Assembly: GCA_038528965.1 (NCBI GenBank)
Contig: JBCBEC010000004.1
Coordinates: 186,001-250,000 of the forward strand
Source: Lewinella sp038528965
GTDB taxonomy: Bacteria; Bacteroidota; Bacteroidia; Chitinophagales; Saprospiraceae
Length of the DNA: 64,000 nucleotides
Reading direction: 5' to 3'
Of the stretch, positions 33,214 through 42,209 are shown piece after piece (within the stretch, counting starts at the first letter, position 1; each line of letters begins with the position of its first letter). The notes beneath the pieces were generated by a model. It searched no databases. It saw only the letters and a list, made by a program, of their open reading frames with translations, and had not been told where the DNA came from. The position numbers and the translations under genes are program-made.

Positions 33214-35643
33214 TTATTCTCCAAACTCCAAATGCACCGCCCCTGTCACCTCCTCTGCAGTTTTATACAACTGCAATTCAAAGTACTCTCCCTTGGACCA
33301 CTCCTCTACGCCCTCCATGTAGAATTGGCTGCCCACGCTTCCTGATGATCCACCAGGCAATACTCCCCAAGCTCGCAGTGGTTGTTCAAGCGACACCACC
33401 ATCCGCCAGGAAGGGCCAAAGCCAGCAGACAAGGCGTTAGGGGTATCCCGTGTTCCATCGGTTGTCAATATTCCGCTGTCAAAACCAGGGATGCGTGCTA
33501 AGTGCTGAATACGCGTTCCCCGGTGCGCGTTCCAATTTGTTCCTTCTTCCAATAAGGGTAGCACTTCCGCTGCGGCTTGCTCATAGGAGGTGCGAACCAA
33601 ATCTGCTGCTGTTTCGGTTGCCGTCGTCTGTTGCTGATCAAAAACCAGATCATTCGGACTTTCGTCCAACAATTCAATAAAGCGCCAAGTCTCCGGGTAG
33701 AGAATAGGGTAATCTTCCTTGTCCTGGCTAAAGACTTCATCAAACGTCAGACGGTATAAACTATCCAGCCAACTATTAAATAATACGGGCGCTTTGGCTT
33801 CAGCAGTGTAGCGGTAATCCCATTGCCGTAAAAGCTCAAGGCCTGACTGTAACTGGTCTGCTACCGTTGTGCTCTCCAGTAGTTCCAGCATAACCGGCAA
33901 CGCCTCCTCTGCTTTCAAGGAATAAGAGTCCCACTGTAAGGCCATCAAATCCTCTGGAGTAACATCCGCTAGGGCTTCCAGTCGCCGGTTGATGTAGCGG
34001 CCGCGATAATCATCAAAACTCCCCAAATAGTAATAAGGATAAGAAAGCCCGGCCGAACGCTGATTGGCAGAAGCTACAAATTGGCGCTCTGGATTGATAT
34101 CACGTGGAATTTCTTCGTAAGGAATAAATCCAGTCCATAAATTCTCACGAGTGGTACCATCCTGCACAAAGCGTCCCTGTTGTTCCGCGCGGATCGGGAA
34201 ACGCCCCGTTACCGTTAGGGCAATATCATTGGCTTGGTTGGCATACACAACATTTGAGCCTGGATTATCAAAGGGCTGTAGTGCCGCAATATAGCCGTCC
34301 AAGGTAGTGGCCTTCGCCATATCAAGAAAGGCCTTTACGTTATCTCCATCTGTTCGATAAGGCGGATCATGCGCCACCCAGCGCATGGCCAAATTGTAAT
34401 ACGCATTTTCGGGTTGGTCGTAAACCACTGGTCCGAATATCGTCCAAGGCGTACGAACGATGATCGGATCGTTTTCTCCCCGCACCCATACAGTATCTAC
34501 TACTTCCTCTACTGGCACAGCCTCTCCGTCTAATTGATAAGCAGTTTGCGCTTCATCAGCCCACTCGATTCGGTACCAATCCAGCACATCCTGCCCAACA
34601 TTGGTGATGCCCCAGGCAGTCTTTTCGTTAAAACCAATGAGAATACTGGGTAAGGCCGGTAAAGAAACGCCGTACACATTGTATTCACCAGCAACCAGGT
34701 GCATCTCGTACCAAATAGAGGGTAAGGTCAAGCTCAGGTGAGGATCATTAGATAGCAGTGGACTCCCACTGGCAGTCTTGCCCCCTGCTACCGCCCAGTT
34801 ATTACTGCCGATTCCTTCTGGCGACTGTGGTAAATCTGGAAAAGGAAATAGTCCGCTAAGCCCCTCCGTAGCAGTAGGCGCTTCCTCTCTAGCCAACCAT
34901 CGCTCCTGCGAAATCACTGGTGACTGTTTGGGGTTGTACTGCGGATAAAGGTGCGCAAATAAACTATCACCTAGAGTGGTTCGGATATTGGTGGTGGCTA
35001 CATCACGATTTCGGAAGCACAGCGTCTCTGCCATGCTCTTGGAAAAAATTGCACTCTTGTACACGGACCAGGGCTCTGGCTCAAACCCCAGCAACTTATA
35101 TTCTACAGGATAAGCCGCGGGTGTCAGCTCTGCTAGATAGGTATTTACACCGGCCACATAGGCCTCAATGACGGGTCTTGTTTCCGGATTATCCAGCCAA
35201 GCCTTGGCAGCTCGCCTAGCAGCAATATTCATACCTTTCCGGCGCTGTAATTGATCGCGTTCTACTAGATTCGGTCCCAGTACCTCTGCCAGTCGCCCTT
35301 CAGTGGCTCGGACCGAAATATCCATTTGAAAAAGCCGGTCTTTGGCGTGCATATAGCCCTGCATAAAGATGGCATCCTCCAGCTTATCCGCAAAGATGTG
35401 GGGGATACCGCGTTCGTCCACCACAACTTGCCCTTGAGCAGTTCCGGGAACCACTACTCGCTGAAGTCCTGAATTTATCGCCTCGGCTTGCTGCCATACC
35501 CCCGTAAAGGGATTAAGTAGTTTTGCAACCGCTGGCACCTGTGGGCCACCCAGCCCGTGTGTACCACCAACGTAAAGGAAAAGGAGGAGCAATATCAGAC
35601 TGGCGCCAAACTTTAAGAACCGCATGCTGTTAGGACTTTTCAT
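33214..35643 (-). CDS. Penicillin acylase family (Ntn-hydrolase) protein (809 aa)
   Basis: Periplasmic amidase of the penicillin G/acyl-homoserine-lactone acylase family. These are made as precursors that cut themselves in front of a serine, which becomes the N-terminal nucleophile of the beta chain. The cut site is visible as GIG|SNNW with Ser280 as nucleophile, followed by the usual NDPHLSLTLPSIWYE. The alpha chain at about 60-260 has RDERGIPHIFA-like DERGIPHIFADKLEDA and FMQGYMHAKDRLFQMD. A signal/anchor helix (SLILLLLFLYVG) is at about 15-26. The natural substrate is unknown: an amide, a quorum signal, or a peptide. The start ATG 35643 is only 15 bp from the divergent lipoprotein gene; an internal ATG at 35625 (MRFLKFGAS) is an alternative that gives a more typical signal peptide. 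Confidence 0.93.
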   Translation of the reverse strand: MKSPNSMRFLKFGASLILLLLFLYVGGTHGLGGPQVPAVAKLLNPFTGVWQQAEAINSGLQRVVVPGTAQGQVVVDERGIPHIFADKLEDAIFMQGYMHAKDRLFQMDISVRATEGRLAEVLGPNLVERDQLQRRKGMNIAARRAAKAWLDNPETRPVIEAYVAGVNTYLAELTPAAYPVEYKLLGFEPEPWSVYKSAIFSKSMAETLCFRNRDVATTNIRTTLGDSLFAHLYPQYNPKQSPVISQERWLAREEAPTATEGLSGLFPFPDLPQSPEGIGSNNWAVAGGKTASGSPLLSNDPHLSLTLPSIWYEMHLVAGEYNVYGVSLPALPSILIGFNEKTAWGITNVGQDVLDWYRIEWADEAQTAYQLDGEAVPVEEVVDTVWVRGENDPIIVRTPWTIFGPVVYDQPENAYYNLAMRWVAHDPPYRTDGDNVKAFLDMAKATTLDGYIAALQPFDNPGSNVVYANQANDIALTVTGRFPIRAEQQGRFVQDGTTRENLWTGFIPYEEIPRDINPERQFVASANQRSAGLSYPYYYLGSFDDYRGRYINRRLEALADVTPEDLMALQWDSYSLKAEEALPVMLELLESTTVADQLQSGLELLRQWDYRYTAEAKAPVLFNSWLDSLYRLTFDEVFSQDKEDYPILYPETWRFIELLDESPNDLVFDQQQTTATETAADLVRTSYEQAAAEVLPLLEEGTNWNAHRGTRIQHLARIPGFDSGILTTDGTRDTPNALSAGFGPSWRMVVSLEQPLRAWGVLPGGSSGSVGSQFYMEGVEEWSKGEYFELQLYKTAEEVTGAVHLEFGE

Positions 35644-35658
35644 TGAAGATTCAAACTT

Positions 35659-36225
35659 ATGAAATTTCTTGCAGTTACTTTCGTCTGCATGCTATTACTG
35701 TTAGGCTGTGAATCACAGGAGAACCTTCCACCAGCCCCTCCTCTCGACACCCGGTTTCAAACCACTGATCCGTCGCGCTTATATTTCAATAATATTCGCA
35801 GTTCGAACTATAATACTCAGGATTTTCCTCAGCGCTACAGTAAGAGCTATACCCTAAATAATTGGCCAGATACGGCTAGTACGCCTTTCCTAGTTCCAAC
35901 TATCATAGATTATTGGCTCTACGATCAGGCTTACCTCGAATTGAACTGGCAAAGCCTTCCGGCGAATATTTCCCTCGAACTTCCTTGGACACTAGTCTGC
36001 ACTAGCGAAACTAAGACTGACACCGTATTGATGGAAGGTAAAAGATGGAATCAACAGTTTGAATTTGCAGCAGCTATTCACGCAGCTATCCTGGAACCCA
36101 AGCAGGAGCTGGCCCTACTCCTTTCAGATAGCATTCGTGTCCCAGTTATGCAGGATAGTGAAGTGCGTCGATTATTCCGATTAACGTGGCGCGATCATCA
36201 AGCGCTTGCCGATAAAAACAAATAA
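35659..36225 (+). CDS. Putative lipoprotein of unknown function (188 aa)
   Basis: Lipoprotein signal MKFLAVTFVCMLLLLGC, lipobox LLLGC with the modified Cys17. The rest is soluble and extracytoplasmic, probably beta-rich, with many aromatic residues (YLELNWQSLPANISLELPW, TLNNWPDTASTPF). No domain recognised. It is transcribed divergently from the penicillin-acylase gene with only 15 bp between the two start codons, so their promoters must overlap one another's 5' coding sequence, or the gene starts further in. It is followed by nearly 500 bp of non-coding DNA with a plus-strand terminator at 36538. The C-terminus RLTWRDHQALADKNK carries no sorting domain. Confidence 0.8.
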   Translation: MKFLAVTFVCMLLLLGCESQENLPPAPPLDTRFQTTDPSRLYFNNIRSSNYNTQDFPQRYSKSYTLNNWPDTASTPFLVPTIIDYWLYDQAYLELNWQSLPANISLELPWTLVCTSETKTDTVLMEGKRWNQQFEFAAAIHAAILEPKQELALLLSDSIRVPVMQDSEVRRLFRLTWRDHQALADKNK

Positions 36226-36537
36226 ATGACATAAAACAATGAATAACAGATGATTATGATGTAAAAAACCACACATTCAATGTCACACTTTAGGAATAAA
36301 CCGACACATAACGAGTAAAAAGAGAATTAAAAAGTCTCGTGACCGTATTATTTTTAATTCATATATAATCTTTATTATCAGTGTTTTTAGATAAACCACT
36401 GATAATCAATAAATCACAAGAAAATCGCTTCAACTCATACAAATAAAATATGCCAAAAATGTTGCATCCTTAGAAAAAAGGCTTTATCATTGTCCTATCA
36501 AAAAGTAGTTTTTGTGTTTATTTGTTTGGGTTAGAGG
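36226..36537. other. 312-bp AT-rich intergenic stretch
   Basis: There is no gene. It contains a perfect 10-bp inverted repeat ATTATCAGTG (36374-36383) / CACTGATAAT (36397-36406) around a 13-base loop. A TAGTTTTTG sequence (about 36507-36515), close to the Bacteroidota -7 box TAnnTTTG but one base too long, lies just before the terminator at 36538. A short transcript ending at that terminator is possible but not shown. Confidence 0.4.
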
Positions 36538-36570
36538 CCCTTGCTTCATCGAAGCAAGGGTTTTTCTTTT
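36538..36570 (+). terminator. Rho-independent terminator (plus strand)
   Basis: A perfect 10-bp stem CCCTTGCTTC (36538-36547) / GAAGCAAGGG (36551-36560) with an ATC loop, followed at once by TTTTTCTTTT. A textbook plus-strand terminator, 312 bp downstream of the lipoprotein stop. It either ends that gene's long 3' region or an unannotated short transcript. Confidence 0.9.
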
Positions 36571-36597
36571 ATATGGACTTTCCGCTTGGAAGCCCAC

Positions 36598-36639
36598 AAA
36601 AGAAAACCCCGAACATTGCAAGATCAGCAATGCTCGGGG
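36598..36639 (-). terminator. Rho-independent terminator (minus strand) for the DUF1573 gene
   Basis: The arms at 36607-36619 and 36627-36639 (CCCCGAACATTGC / GCAATGCTCGGGG) pair at 12 of 13 positions around a seven-base loop. On the minus strand the stem is followed by TTTTCTTTT (complement of 36598-36606). It lies 77 bp after the DUF1573 stop codon, back to back with the plus-strand terminator at 36538. Confidence 0.9.
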
Positions 36640-36716
36640 TCTGGAGGTTGGCCGAAGCTACAACCTTTATAGGAATCTCAAACTAGTTGAGTCCATCAAG
36701 TTGCAACTACCGGTAA

Positions 36717-37205
36717 TTACTTACCACCGTTGTTAAACATACCTCCTTCGTTGGTTGGAACACCAGCAGGCTCTTCTGGTTTCTTCTCTACCTTACCTTT
36801 GATGGTTAGGATAATTGGCTCTTCACCAACATTAGTTGTAAGCGTTACGCGCTTGGTGAAAGGACCTACGCGATTAGTGTCATAGCGTACCTTGATTTCG
36901 CCGTTGGCGCCAGGAACGATTGGCTCCTTTGGGTAAGTAGGTACAGTACAACCACAGCTACCTTTCGCGTTTGTGATAACGAGAGGGGCGTTACCGTTGT
37001 TGGTAAAGTTGAAGAAACGGTAAGGATCAGAACCTTGCTCGATAGTACCGTAGTCAACAGTAGTTTCTTCAAAGTCCATCTGCGGACCTTCAGCAGAAGG
37101 TGTCTCAACAGCCTGTTCTACTTCAACTGGAGCTTCTACTGCCTGAGCAGTCAAAGAAACGCTCAAACCAAGAGCTAGAAAGAATAAAATGGATATACGC
37201 TTCAT
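36717..37205 (-). CDS. DUF1573 domain secreted protein (162 aa)
   Basis: Exported protein: signal peptide MKRISILFFLALGLSVSLTAQA, a short acidic, proline/valine-rich linker (VEAPVEVEQAVETPSAEG), then one DUF1573 Ig-like domain (MDFEETTVDYGTIEQG to the KGKVEKKPEE end) with the family's Cys pair in GSCGCTVP. The C-terminal tail is low complexity (TNEGGMFNNGGK). The biochemical role of DUF1573 is not established. I set the start at ATG 37205; an upstream in-frame ATG at 37229 would add eight residues ahead of a clean signal peptide. A good promoter (TACTTTTG) lies about 40 bp upstream and a good terminator downstream, so it is a single-gene unit. A related domain ends the PorE-like protein at 30587. 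Confidence 0.88.
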   Translation of the reverse strand: MKRISILFFLALGLSVSLTAQAVEAPVEVEQAVETPSAEGPQMDFEETTVDYGTIEQGSDPYRFFNFTNNGNAPLVITNAKGSCGCTVPTYPKEPIVPGANGEIKVRYDTNRVGPFTKRVTLTTNVGEEPIILTIKGKVEKKPEEPAGVPTNEGGMFNNGGK

Positions 37206-37244
37206 GAGCTTAAATTTAATTGATTGCAATGCAATTTATGTTGA

Positions 37245-37252
37245 CAAAAGTA
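37245..37252 (-). promoter_or_regulatory. Bacteroidota-type -7 box for the DUF1573 gene
   Basis: TACTTTTG on the minus strand (37252-37245) matches TAnnTTTG exactly. The -33 region is weak (TTTA, about 18 bases upstream). The predicted start is near 37238, giving a leader of about 33 nt before ATG 37205. Confidence 0.5.
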
Positions 37253-37412
37253 AGTGAAATCAGTTCATAATAAAAGTGGATGACTGAGATTGCGGGTTAA
37301 TGATTAGTTAATAGCAATTCACAATCTGAAGACGCGAACTTATTCTGGCGGTCACTCCTTTGGTAAGAGCAGTGTAAAAACGGCGACACCCGCACTAGCA
37401 CGCAGAAAAACC

Positions 37413-37443
37413 TTGCACTTTAACAAAATTTTAAGTATATTTG
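37413..37443 (+). promoter_or_regulatory. Bacteroidota-type housekeeping promoter for the E1 dehydrogenase gene
   Basis: TTG (37413-37415), a 20-base spacer, and TATATTTG (37436-37443), an exact match to the TTG-N(17-23)-TAnnTTTG consensus. The predicted start is about 37450, leaving a leader of about 210 nt before ATG 37662. The leader has no good hairpin that I could see. The rest of the 456-bp spacer 37206-37661 holds no convincing gene. Confidence 0.65.
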
Positions 37444-37661
37444 AAGAGCAAGAAAGAAGCGAAACGAAATATATTTCTAAAATTAGAAAAAAGTCCGTTT
37501 TTTATTCTGCACTGCCACTGTTTGACAAAAGCTATTCCTCCACGCCAGCCTGCAGCGACCTAACCAACCGCTTGGAAATAGCAAAGGAACACCTTTCTGT
37601 AAACGAACTCCCCGTTCAGGAAGGGCGTTTAATAAATTAGCCGACCAAATAAAACCGTACC

Positions 37662-40064
37662 ATGCTTGAGCCCAATTTAGGCACTCTTACCAGCGACGCA
37701 ACCGACCAACAAGCAGAACTTCAACGCGATGAAATCTTGCAAGATTTCAAAACCGCCTGCCTCAGTAGAGAGATAAGCCTCCTATCGCGTCGGGAAGTAC
37801 TAACTGGCAAGGCCAAATTTGGTATTAGCGGTGATGGTAAAGAAATTCCTCAGTTGGCCATGGCACGCGCCTTCAAAAAAGGCGACTTCCGTTCTGGATA
37901 TTACCGGGATCAAACCTTTATGTTGGCATTGGGCTTGATGCGTGTGGAAGATTTCTTTGCGCAGTTATATGCCGACCCCGCCAATGATCCTTTCTCTGGC
38001 GGCCGCCAGATGAATGCCCACTTTGCTACCCCAACCATTGATGAGCAGGGTAACTGGCTCGATACACGTGATCGTTATAACGTAAGTGCAGATATCGCCC
38101 CCACTGCCGGCCAAATGGCACGTGCCTTAGGCATAGCACTGGCATCGAAAAAATATCGCGAGAATAGTCTTTTGGCGGAGGCCCAATTTTCTAAAAAGGG
38201 CCAAGAGGTCAGTTTTTGTACCATCGGCGATGCCAGTACCTCAGAAGGTGTATTCTGGGAAACGCTGAACGCGGCCGCCGTACAGCAGGTACCATTGGCA
38301 GTCTTCGTTTGGGATGATGGATATGGGATTAGCGTACCCAAAGAGTTCCAAACGGCCAAGGCTAGCATCTCAGAAGCCATTGCCGGACTTGCAGCAGATG
38401 AAGAAAATCCTGGTTTCGCTATCCACAAAGGAAAAGGATGGGACTACCCTACGCTGGTAGAACAATTCCAGCGAGGGATTCAACAGGTACGCAGCACCCA
38501 CCAGCCGGCGCTTTTTCACGTAGAAGAAGTGACCCAGCCGCAGGGCCACTCCACCTCTGGCTCGCACGAGCGCTACAAATCGAAAGATCGGCTACAGTGG
38601 GAAAAGGATTATGATTGCATTGTGCAAATGGAGCAGTGGATGATTAGCGAGGGCCTAGCCACGCCAGAGCAGCTCAGTGAAATTCGTAAGGAAGCTAAAG
38701 CTACCGCAAAAGCTGGACGTGATGCGGCCTGGAAAGCTTTCAATGCTCCATCTAAAGCCTTACTGCAATCGGCACTTGCTATTTATCAAGAACTTCCACA
38801 GGACGCTGAAGGCATTCAAGAACTTAGTCGGGAGCTACAACTGCACACGCATCCACAACTGCACGAGATTTATGGTAATGCTCGCCGCCTGCACCATCTA
38901 CTGCGCCGTCAGCGGATGGAAATTCCTGCGGCACTACTGCAGTTATTGCGTAGCATAGCCCAGAAACAGGAAGCTACCTACGGGGATCATTTGTACAGTG
39001 AAACCTCTGATTCGGCCCTAAGGGTCCCCATTATCCCACCTACTTACACCGCAGAAAGCACCACTAAGAACGGCTACCAAATACTGAATGCCTTTTTTGA
39101 TTATGCAGTGCAGAAATATCCAGAACTCTACGCCTTTGGAGAAGACGTAGGCCAAATTGGTGGTGTTAACCAAAGCTTTGCCAAGCTACAAGAGAAGCAC
39201 GGTACTAATCGGGTTTTTGATACCGGCATCCGAGAATGGACTATCATGGGCCAGGCCATTGGTATGGCCATACGTGGCTTACGACCAATTGCCGAGATAC
39301 AATATCTGGATTATCTACTCTACGGACTAGAACCTTTGTCCGACGATCTGTCTACTATTCGCTGGCGTAGTAATGGGATCCAGAAAGCACCAGCCATCAT
39401 TCGCACCCGCGGGCATCGCCTGGAGGGCATCTGGCACTCTGGCTCTCCCATGGGAATGATCATCCACGCATTGCGCGGTATGTATGTGTGTACTCCACGG
39501 AATACCGTACAAGCAGCAGGAATGTACAACACCCTACTGCAAAGCGGTGAACCTGGCTTAGTGGTAGAATGCCTCAATGGCTATCGCCTTAAGGAGAAAA
39601 TGCCGGAAAACATTGGCACTTACACTGTTCCAATGGGTGTACCAGAAGTGCTCCGGGAAGGCCATGATATTACCCTGGTTACCTACGGTAGCTGTGTACG
39701 TTTGGCCGAACAGGCTTGCGATCTCTTAGCAGCAGAGGGAATTTCTGTAGAGCTGGTAGATGCCCAAACGCTCTTACCTTTCGATTTAGAGCACCGTACA
39801 CTTGCCAGTATTCAAAAAACAAACCGTCTACTGGTACTAGATGAGGATGTTCCCGGTGGTGCCTCCGCTTTTATTCTACAACACTTGGTAGACGAACAAG
39901 GTGCTTATCGTTACTTGGATGCAGCTCCACAAACACTGACGGCTAAAGCTCACCGCCCCGCTTACGGCTCTGATGGTGATTACTTCAGCAAGCCTAATGT
40001 GGAAGACATCTACGAAAAGGTCTACAGCATTATGCACGAAGCAGATCCGCAACGCTGGCCTTAA
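37662..40064 (+). CDS. 2-oxoacid dehydrogenase E1, fused alpha and beta subunits (800 aa)
   Basis: Thiamine-diphosphate-dependent E1 of a branched-chain 2-oxoacid dehydrogenase-type complex; decarboxylates the 2-oxoacid and loads the acyl group on the E2 lipoyl domain in the cytoplasm. The alpha half is about 1-380, with the substrate-side region GYYRDQTFMLALG and the ThDP/metal motif starting at GDASTSEG (189-196) and ending at the N-containing TLNAAAVQQ segment. The beta half is about 465-800: GYQILNAFFDYAVQKYPELYAFGEDVG and the transketolase C-terminal domain (VTYGSCVRLAEQACDLL, VLDEDVPGGASAF). The natural fusion is common in Bacteroidota. No E2 or E3 gene is adjacent. Its stop codon overlaps that of the convergent thioesterase gene (shared TTAA). 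The ATG 37662 start fits a strong upstream promoter. Confidence 0.93.
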   Translation: MLEPNLGTLTSDATDQQAELQRDEILQDFKTACLSREISLLSRREVLTGKAKFGISGDGKEIPQLAMARAFKKGDFRSGYYRDQTFMLALGLMRVEDFFAQLYADPANDPFSGGRQMNAHFATPTIDEQGNWLDTRDRYNVSADIAPTAGQMARALGIALASKKYRENSLLAEAQFSKKGQEVSFCTIGDASTSEGVFWETLNAAAVQQVPLAVFVWDDGYGISVPKEFQTAKASISEAIAGLAADEENPGFAIHKGKGWDYPTLVEQFQRGIQQVRSTHQPALFHVEEVTQPQGHSTSGSHERYKSKDRLQWEKDYDCIVQMEQWMISEGLATPEQLSEIRKEAKATAKAGRDAAWKAFNAPSKALLQSALAIYQELPQDAEGIQELSRELQLHTHPQLHEIYGNARRLHHLLRRQRMEIPAALLQLLRSIAQKQEATYGDHLYSETSDSALRVPIIPPTYTAESTTKNGYQILNAFFDYAVQKYPELYAFGEDVGQIGGVNQSFAKLQEKHGTNRVFDTGIREWTIMGQAIGMAIRGLRPIAEIQYLDYLLYGLEPLSDDLSTIRWRSNGIQKAPAIIRTRGHRLEGIWHSGSPMGMIIHALRGMYVCTPRNTVQAAGMYNTLLQSGEPGLVVECLNGYRLKEKMPENIGTYTVPMGVPEVLREGHDITLVTYGSCVRLAEQACDLLAAEGISVELVDAQTLLPFDLEHRTLASIQKTNRLLVLDEDVPGGASAFILQHLVDEQGAYRYLDAAPQTLTAKAHRPAYGSDGDYFSKPNVEDIYEKVYSIMHEADPQRWP

Positions 40065-40918
40065 TTTTTTGGCCGCATTAAGCCTTCTTGCGTTACACTC
40101 GCAACCAGCTCGCCTTCGGCAGTAAAGATCTTTCCTCTCGTAAATCCACGCGCGCCAGAGGCGGAGGGGCTATCCAGTGCGTACAGCAACCATTCATCGA
40201 TCCGCAGTGGGCGGTGAAACCACATGGCATGATCAAGACTAGCCAAGGTTAGACTACTAAAGTCAGCCGCGAGTCCGTGGGGAAGCAAGGCCGTAGTTAG
40301 CAGATTGTAATCAGTAGCATAAGCAAGCACCAAATCGTGTAAGCGTCGGTCTTCGGGCATCTCTCCCCGAGCCTTCATCCATACGTGGCGAACTGGATCA
40401 TATTTCTCCTTAGCCAGGGGGTTAATAAACTCTACTGGACGAAACTCAATGGGGCGTTTCACATCCAACATGCGCTTAAGGTTCGGTGGCAGTATATCGC
40501 CAAATTGCTTGGCCATCCCTTCCCAGCTGGGTAAATCCTCTGCCTTAGACACCCGTGGCATTTCCATCTGGTGCTCGTACCCGTCTTGTTCCAATTGAAA
40601 AGAGGCTGCTAAAAAGAAAATGGCCTGACCGTGCTGTATGGCCTTTACCCGGCGGGTGGTAAAGCTTCTCCCATCTCTGGTCCGCTCCACCTCAAACACA
40701 ATGGGGACCTTAAGGTCTCCGGGAAGCAAGAAGTAGCTGTGTAAAGAATGCACAAAGCGATCATCTGGTACGGTTTGCATGGCTGCACTGAGGGCCTGCG
40801 CCATTACCTGTCCGCCAAAAACACGCCCGCTACCAACGCTGTGGCTTTGTCCACGAAAGAGGTTCACCTCCAAACGTTCCAACTGGAGTAACTCAATGAG
40901 TTCGCTTACTTGCTTCAT
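40061..40918 (-). CDS. tesB: Acyl-CoA thioesterase II, TesB type (285 aa)
   Basis: Hydrolyses acyl-CoA to free fatty acid and CoA in the cytoplasm; double-hotdog enzyme of about 285 residues, matching the family length. N-terminal hotdog: LFRGQSHSVGSGRVFGGQVMAQAL and HSLHSYFLLPGDLKVPI. C-terminal hotdog: ATDYNLLTTALLPHGL with the catalytic-type Asp, then LASLDHAMWFHRPLRIDEWLLY and SARGFTRGKIFTAEGELVASVTQEGLMR, the classic ending. It is convergent with the E1 gene, with a four-base overlap in which both stop codons share TTAA. The start ATG 40918 has only a short upstream spacer to the neighbouring minus-strand gene region. Functional class is secure; the chain-length preference is unknown. 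Confidence 0.94.
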   Translation of the reverse strand: MKQVSELIELLQLERLEVNLFRGQSHSVGSGRVFGGQVMAQALSAAMQTVPDDRFVHSLHSYFLLPGDLKVPIVFEVERTRDGRSFTTRRVKAIQHGQAIFFLAASFQLEQDGYEHQMEMPRVSKAEDLPSWEGMAKQFGDILPPNLKRMLDVKRPIEFRPVEFINPLAKEKYDPVRHVWMKARGEMPEDRRLHDLVLAYATDYNLLTTALLPHGLAADFSSLTLASLDHAMWFHRPLRIDEWLLYALDSPSASGARGFTRGKIFTAEGELVASVTQEGLMRPKN

Positions 40919-41079
40919 GCTGCGAAGGTAAGATTAATGCCCGCAACCCGCAGGCTTACAAGCTCAACATCACCAGCTGGGCAATTTGTTTTGCTTACCC
41001 CCAAAGACAATGGATAGAGCCGCATCTATTACGACTCTACCCATATCATTATTCTTCAACACCTTCCGGTGCAGCTATT

Positions 41080-42048
41080 TTATGGCAACTGTGCTACGTG
41101 CAACAGCTCCCCTTCATTGGCTTCCGCCAGCGCATCCAGCAGGCGAGCAGTAAAGGCATTCAAGCTGCGCGCACTTAGTTCATTGTCGTTACCTTCCGTC
41201 AAGGCATCCGTAGCATAGCTAGACAAGAGCGCAGGAAACTGGCGGTTGAGTAGATCAGGATGACCAAACACATCGGCTCCTAGGATCTTGTTACCGCTTA
41301 CCGCAATAAAGCCTATAATCTCTTCATTGGTACTCAGCTTATCGCCAAAGAAGTGTTCGTAAGCAGCCCGGCCATTAACGAAGTCTTCATTGGTTTCCAG
41401 GTCGGCATAAGCCAGGGTAGAACCTTCAATGCTGTACTGGGTACGAATGTCAGCCACTTGATCCCATACTGCCTGCTGGCTACCAGAAGCCACACTACGG
41501 CGCACATTACCTGAGGCTACATTATAATAACCCCGAAAGGCAAAGATTTTCTTGTCACCCTCATTCAAGGCTTTATCTCCTTTATAGGTCCAGCGTCCAT
41601 GCTCTACACAAAAAACAGGGATATCCTGGATACTACGGGCGGCGATTACGGCGTCTTCCGCAATCACGCGATCTTGGTTACCTCCTTGCACTACATCTCC
41701 TTCCATGAGAAAGACCGGTGCGTCGGTTTTATTTTGAACGGTCAAAGCGTTGACAGCTCCCATATCATCAAATCGGCCGTAGGGCTTCTTTTCTGACACA
41801 CGAAAACGCTCTTCCTCGATGACTTCGCTCAAAACCTTATATTGCGCCACCTTTTCCTGCTGGGCTAAAAATTCAGCGGAAGCAGTGATAGGAATCAGGC
41901 GTAGTTGATCTTTTTCCCACTGGGGTTGATCGTCGAGTTGTACTGTAAATGGGTTATCGGTATTATCCGTCAACTCGTTCGAAGTCTCGCTGTTGTTATC
42001 ACAGGCCACAAATAGAACGAGGAGGGAAAGTAATGTTAAGAAGCGCAT
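41080..42048 (-). CDS. ARPP-1-like (DUF6569-type) lipoprotein (322 aa)
   Basis: Lipoprotein signal MRFLTLLSLLVLFVAC with lipobox Cys16, then a low-complexity Asn/Asp-rich linker. The body matches the ARPP-1/DUF6569 domain by its hallmark segments: APVFLMEGDVVQGGNQDRV, IPVFCVEHGRW and a C-terminal AVSGNKILGADVFGHPDLL. The biochemical function of this domain is not known; it is often found in Bacteroidota envelope proteins. The acidic start (DNNSETSNELTDNTDNPF) is compatible with surface exposure, since an Asp/Glu/Asn-rich stretch after the lipid-modified Cys is typical of lipoprotein export signals in the phylum. Single gene, divergent to the membrane protein at 42210. Confidence 0.8.
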   Translation of the reverse strand: MRFLTLLSLLVLFVACDNNSETSNELTDNTDNPFTVQLDDQPQWEKDQLRLIPITASAEFLAQQEKVAQYKVLSEVIEEERFRVSEKKPYGRFDDMGAVNALTVQNKTDAPVFLMEGDVVQGGNQDRVIAEDAVIAARSIQDIPVFCVEHGRWTYKGDKALNEGDKKIFAFRGYYNVASGNVRRSVASGSQQAVWDQVADIRTQYSIEGSTLAYADLETNEDFVNGRAAYEHFFGDKLSTNEEIIGFIAVSGNKILGADVFGHPDLLNRQFPALLSSYATDALTEGNDNELSARSLNAFTARLLDALAEANEGELLHVAQLP

Positions 42049-42209
42049 AAGGCCATTATTTTAGGATTTACTGCTCTAGCAGCAGCATACTTAAAGTAAA
42101 ACGGAAATTGCCCCTATTTCGTTTCTTGGGGCTAGGAGTATGTTCAAAAAAATCGACGAAAGTCGCTTTAAAAAAGGTCGATCTTCGCTATATAAAGATA
42201 CGAAAAAGC

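Noticed and set aside
37413..37640. 75-codon plus-strand frame before the E1 gene
   Set aside because: Its beginning overlaps the -33/-7 promoter (37413-37443), it has no recognisable features and an odd composition; more likely an untranslated leader.
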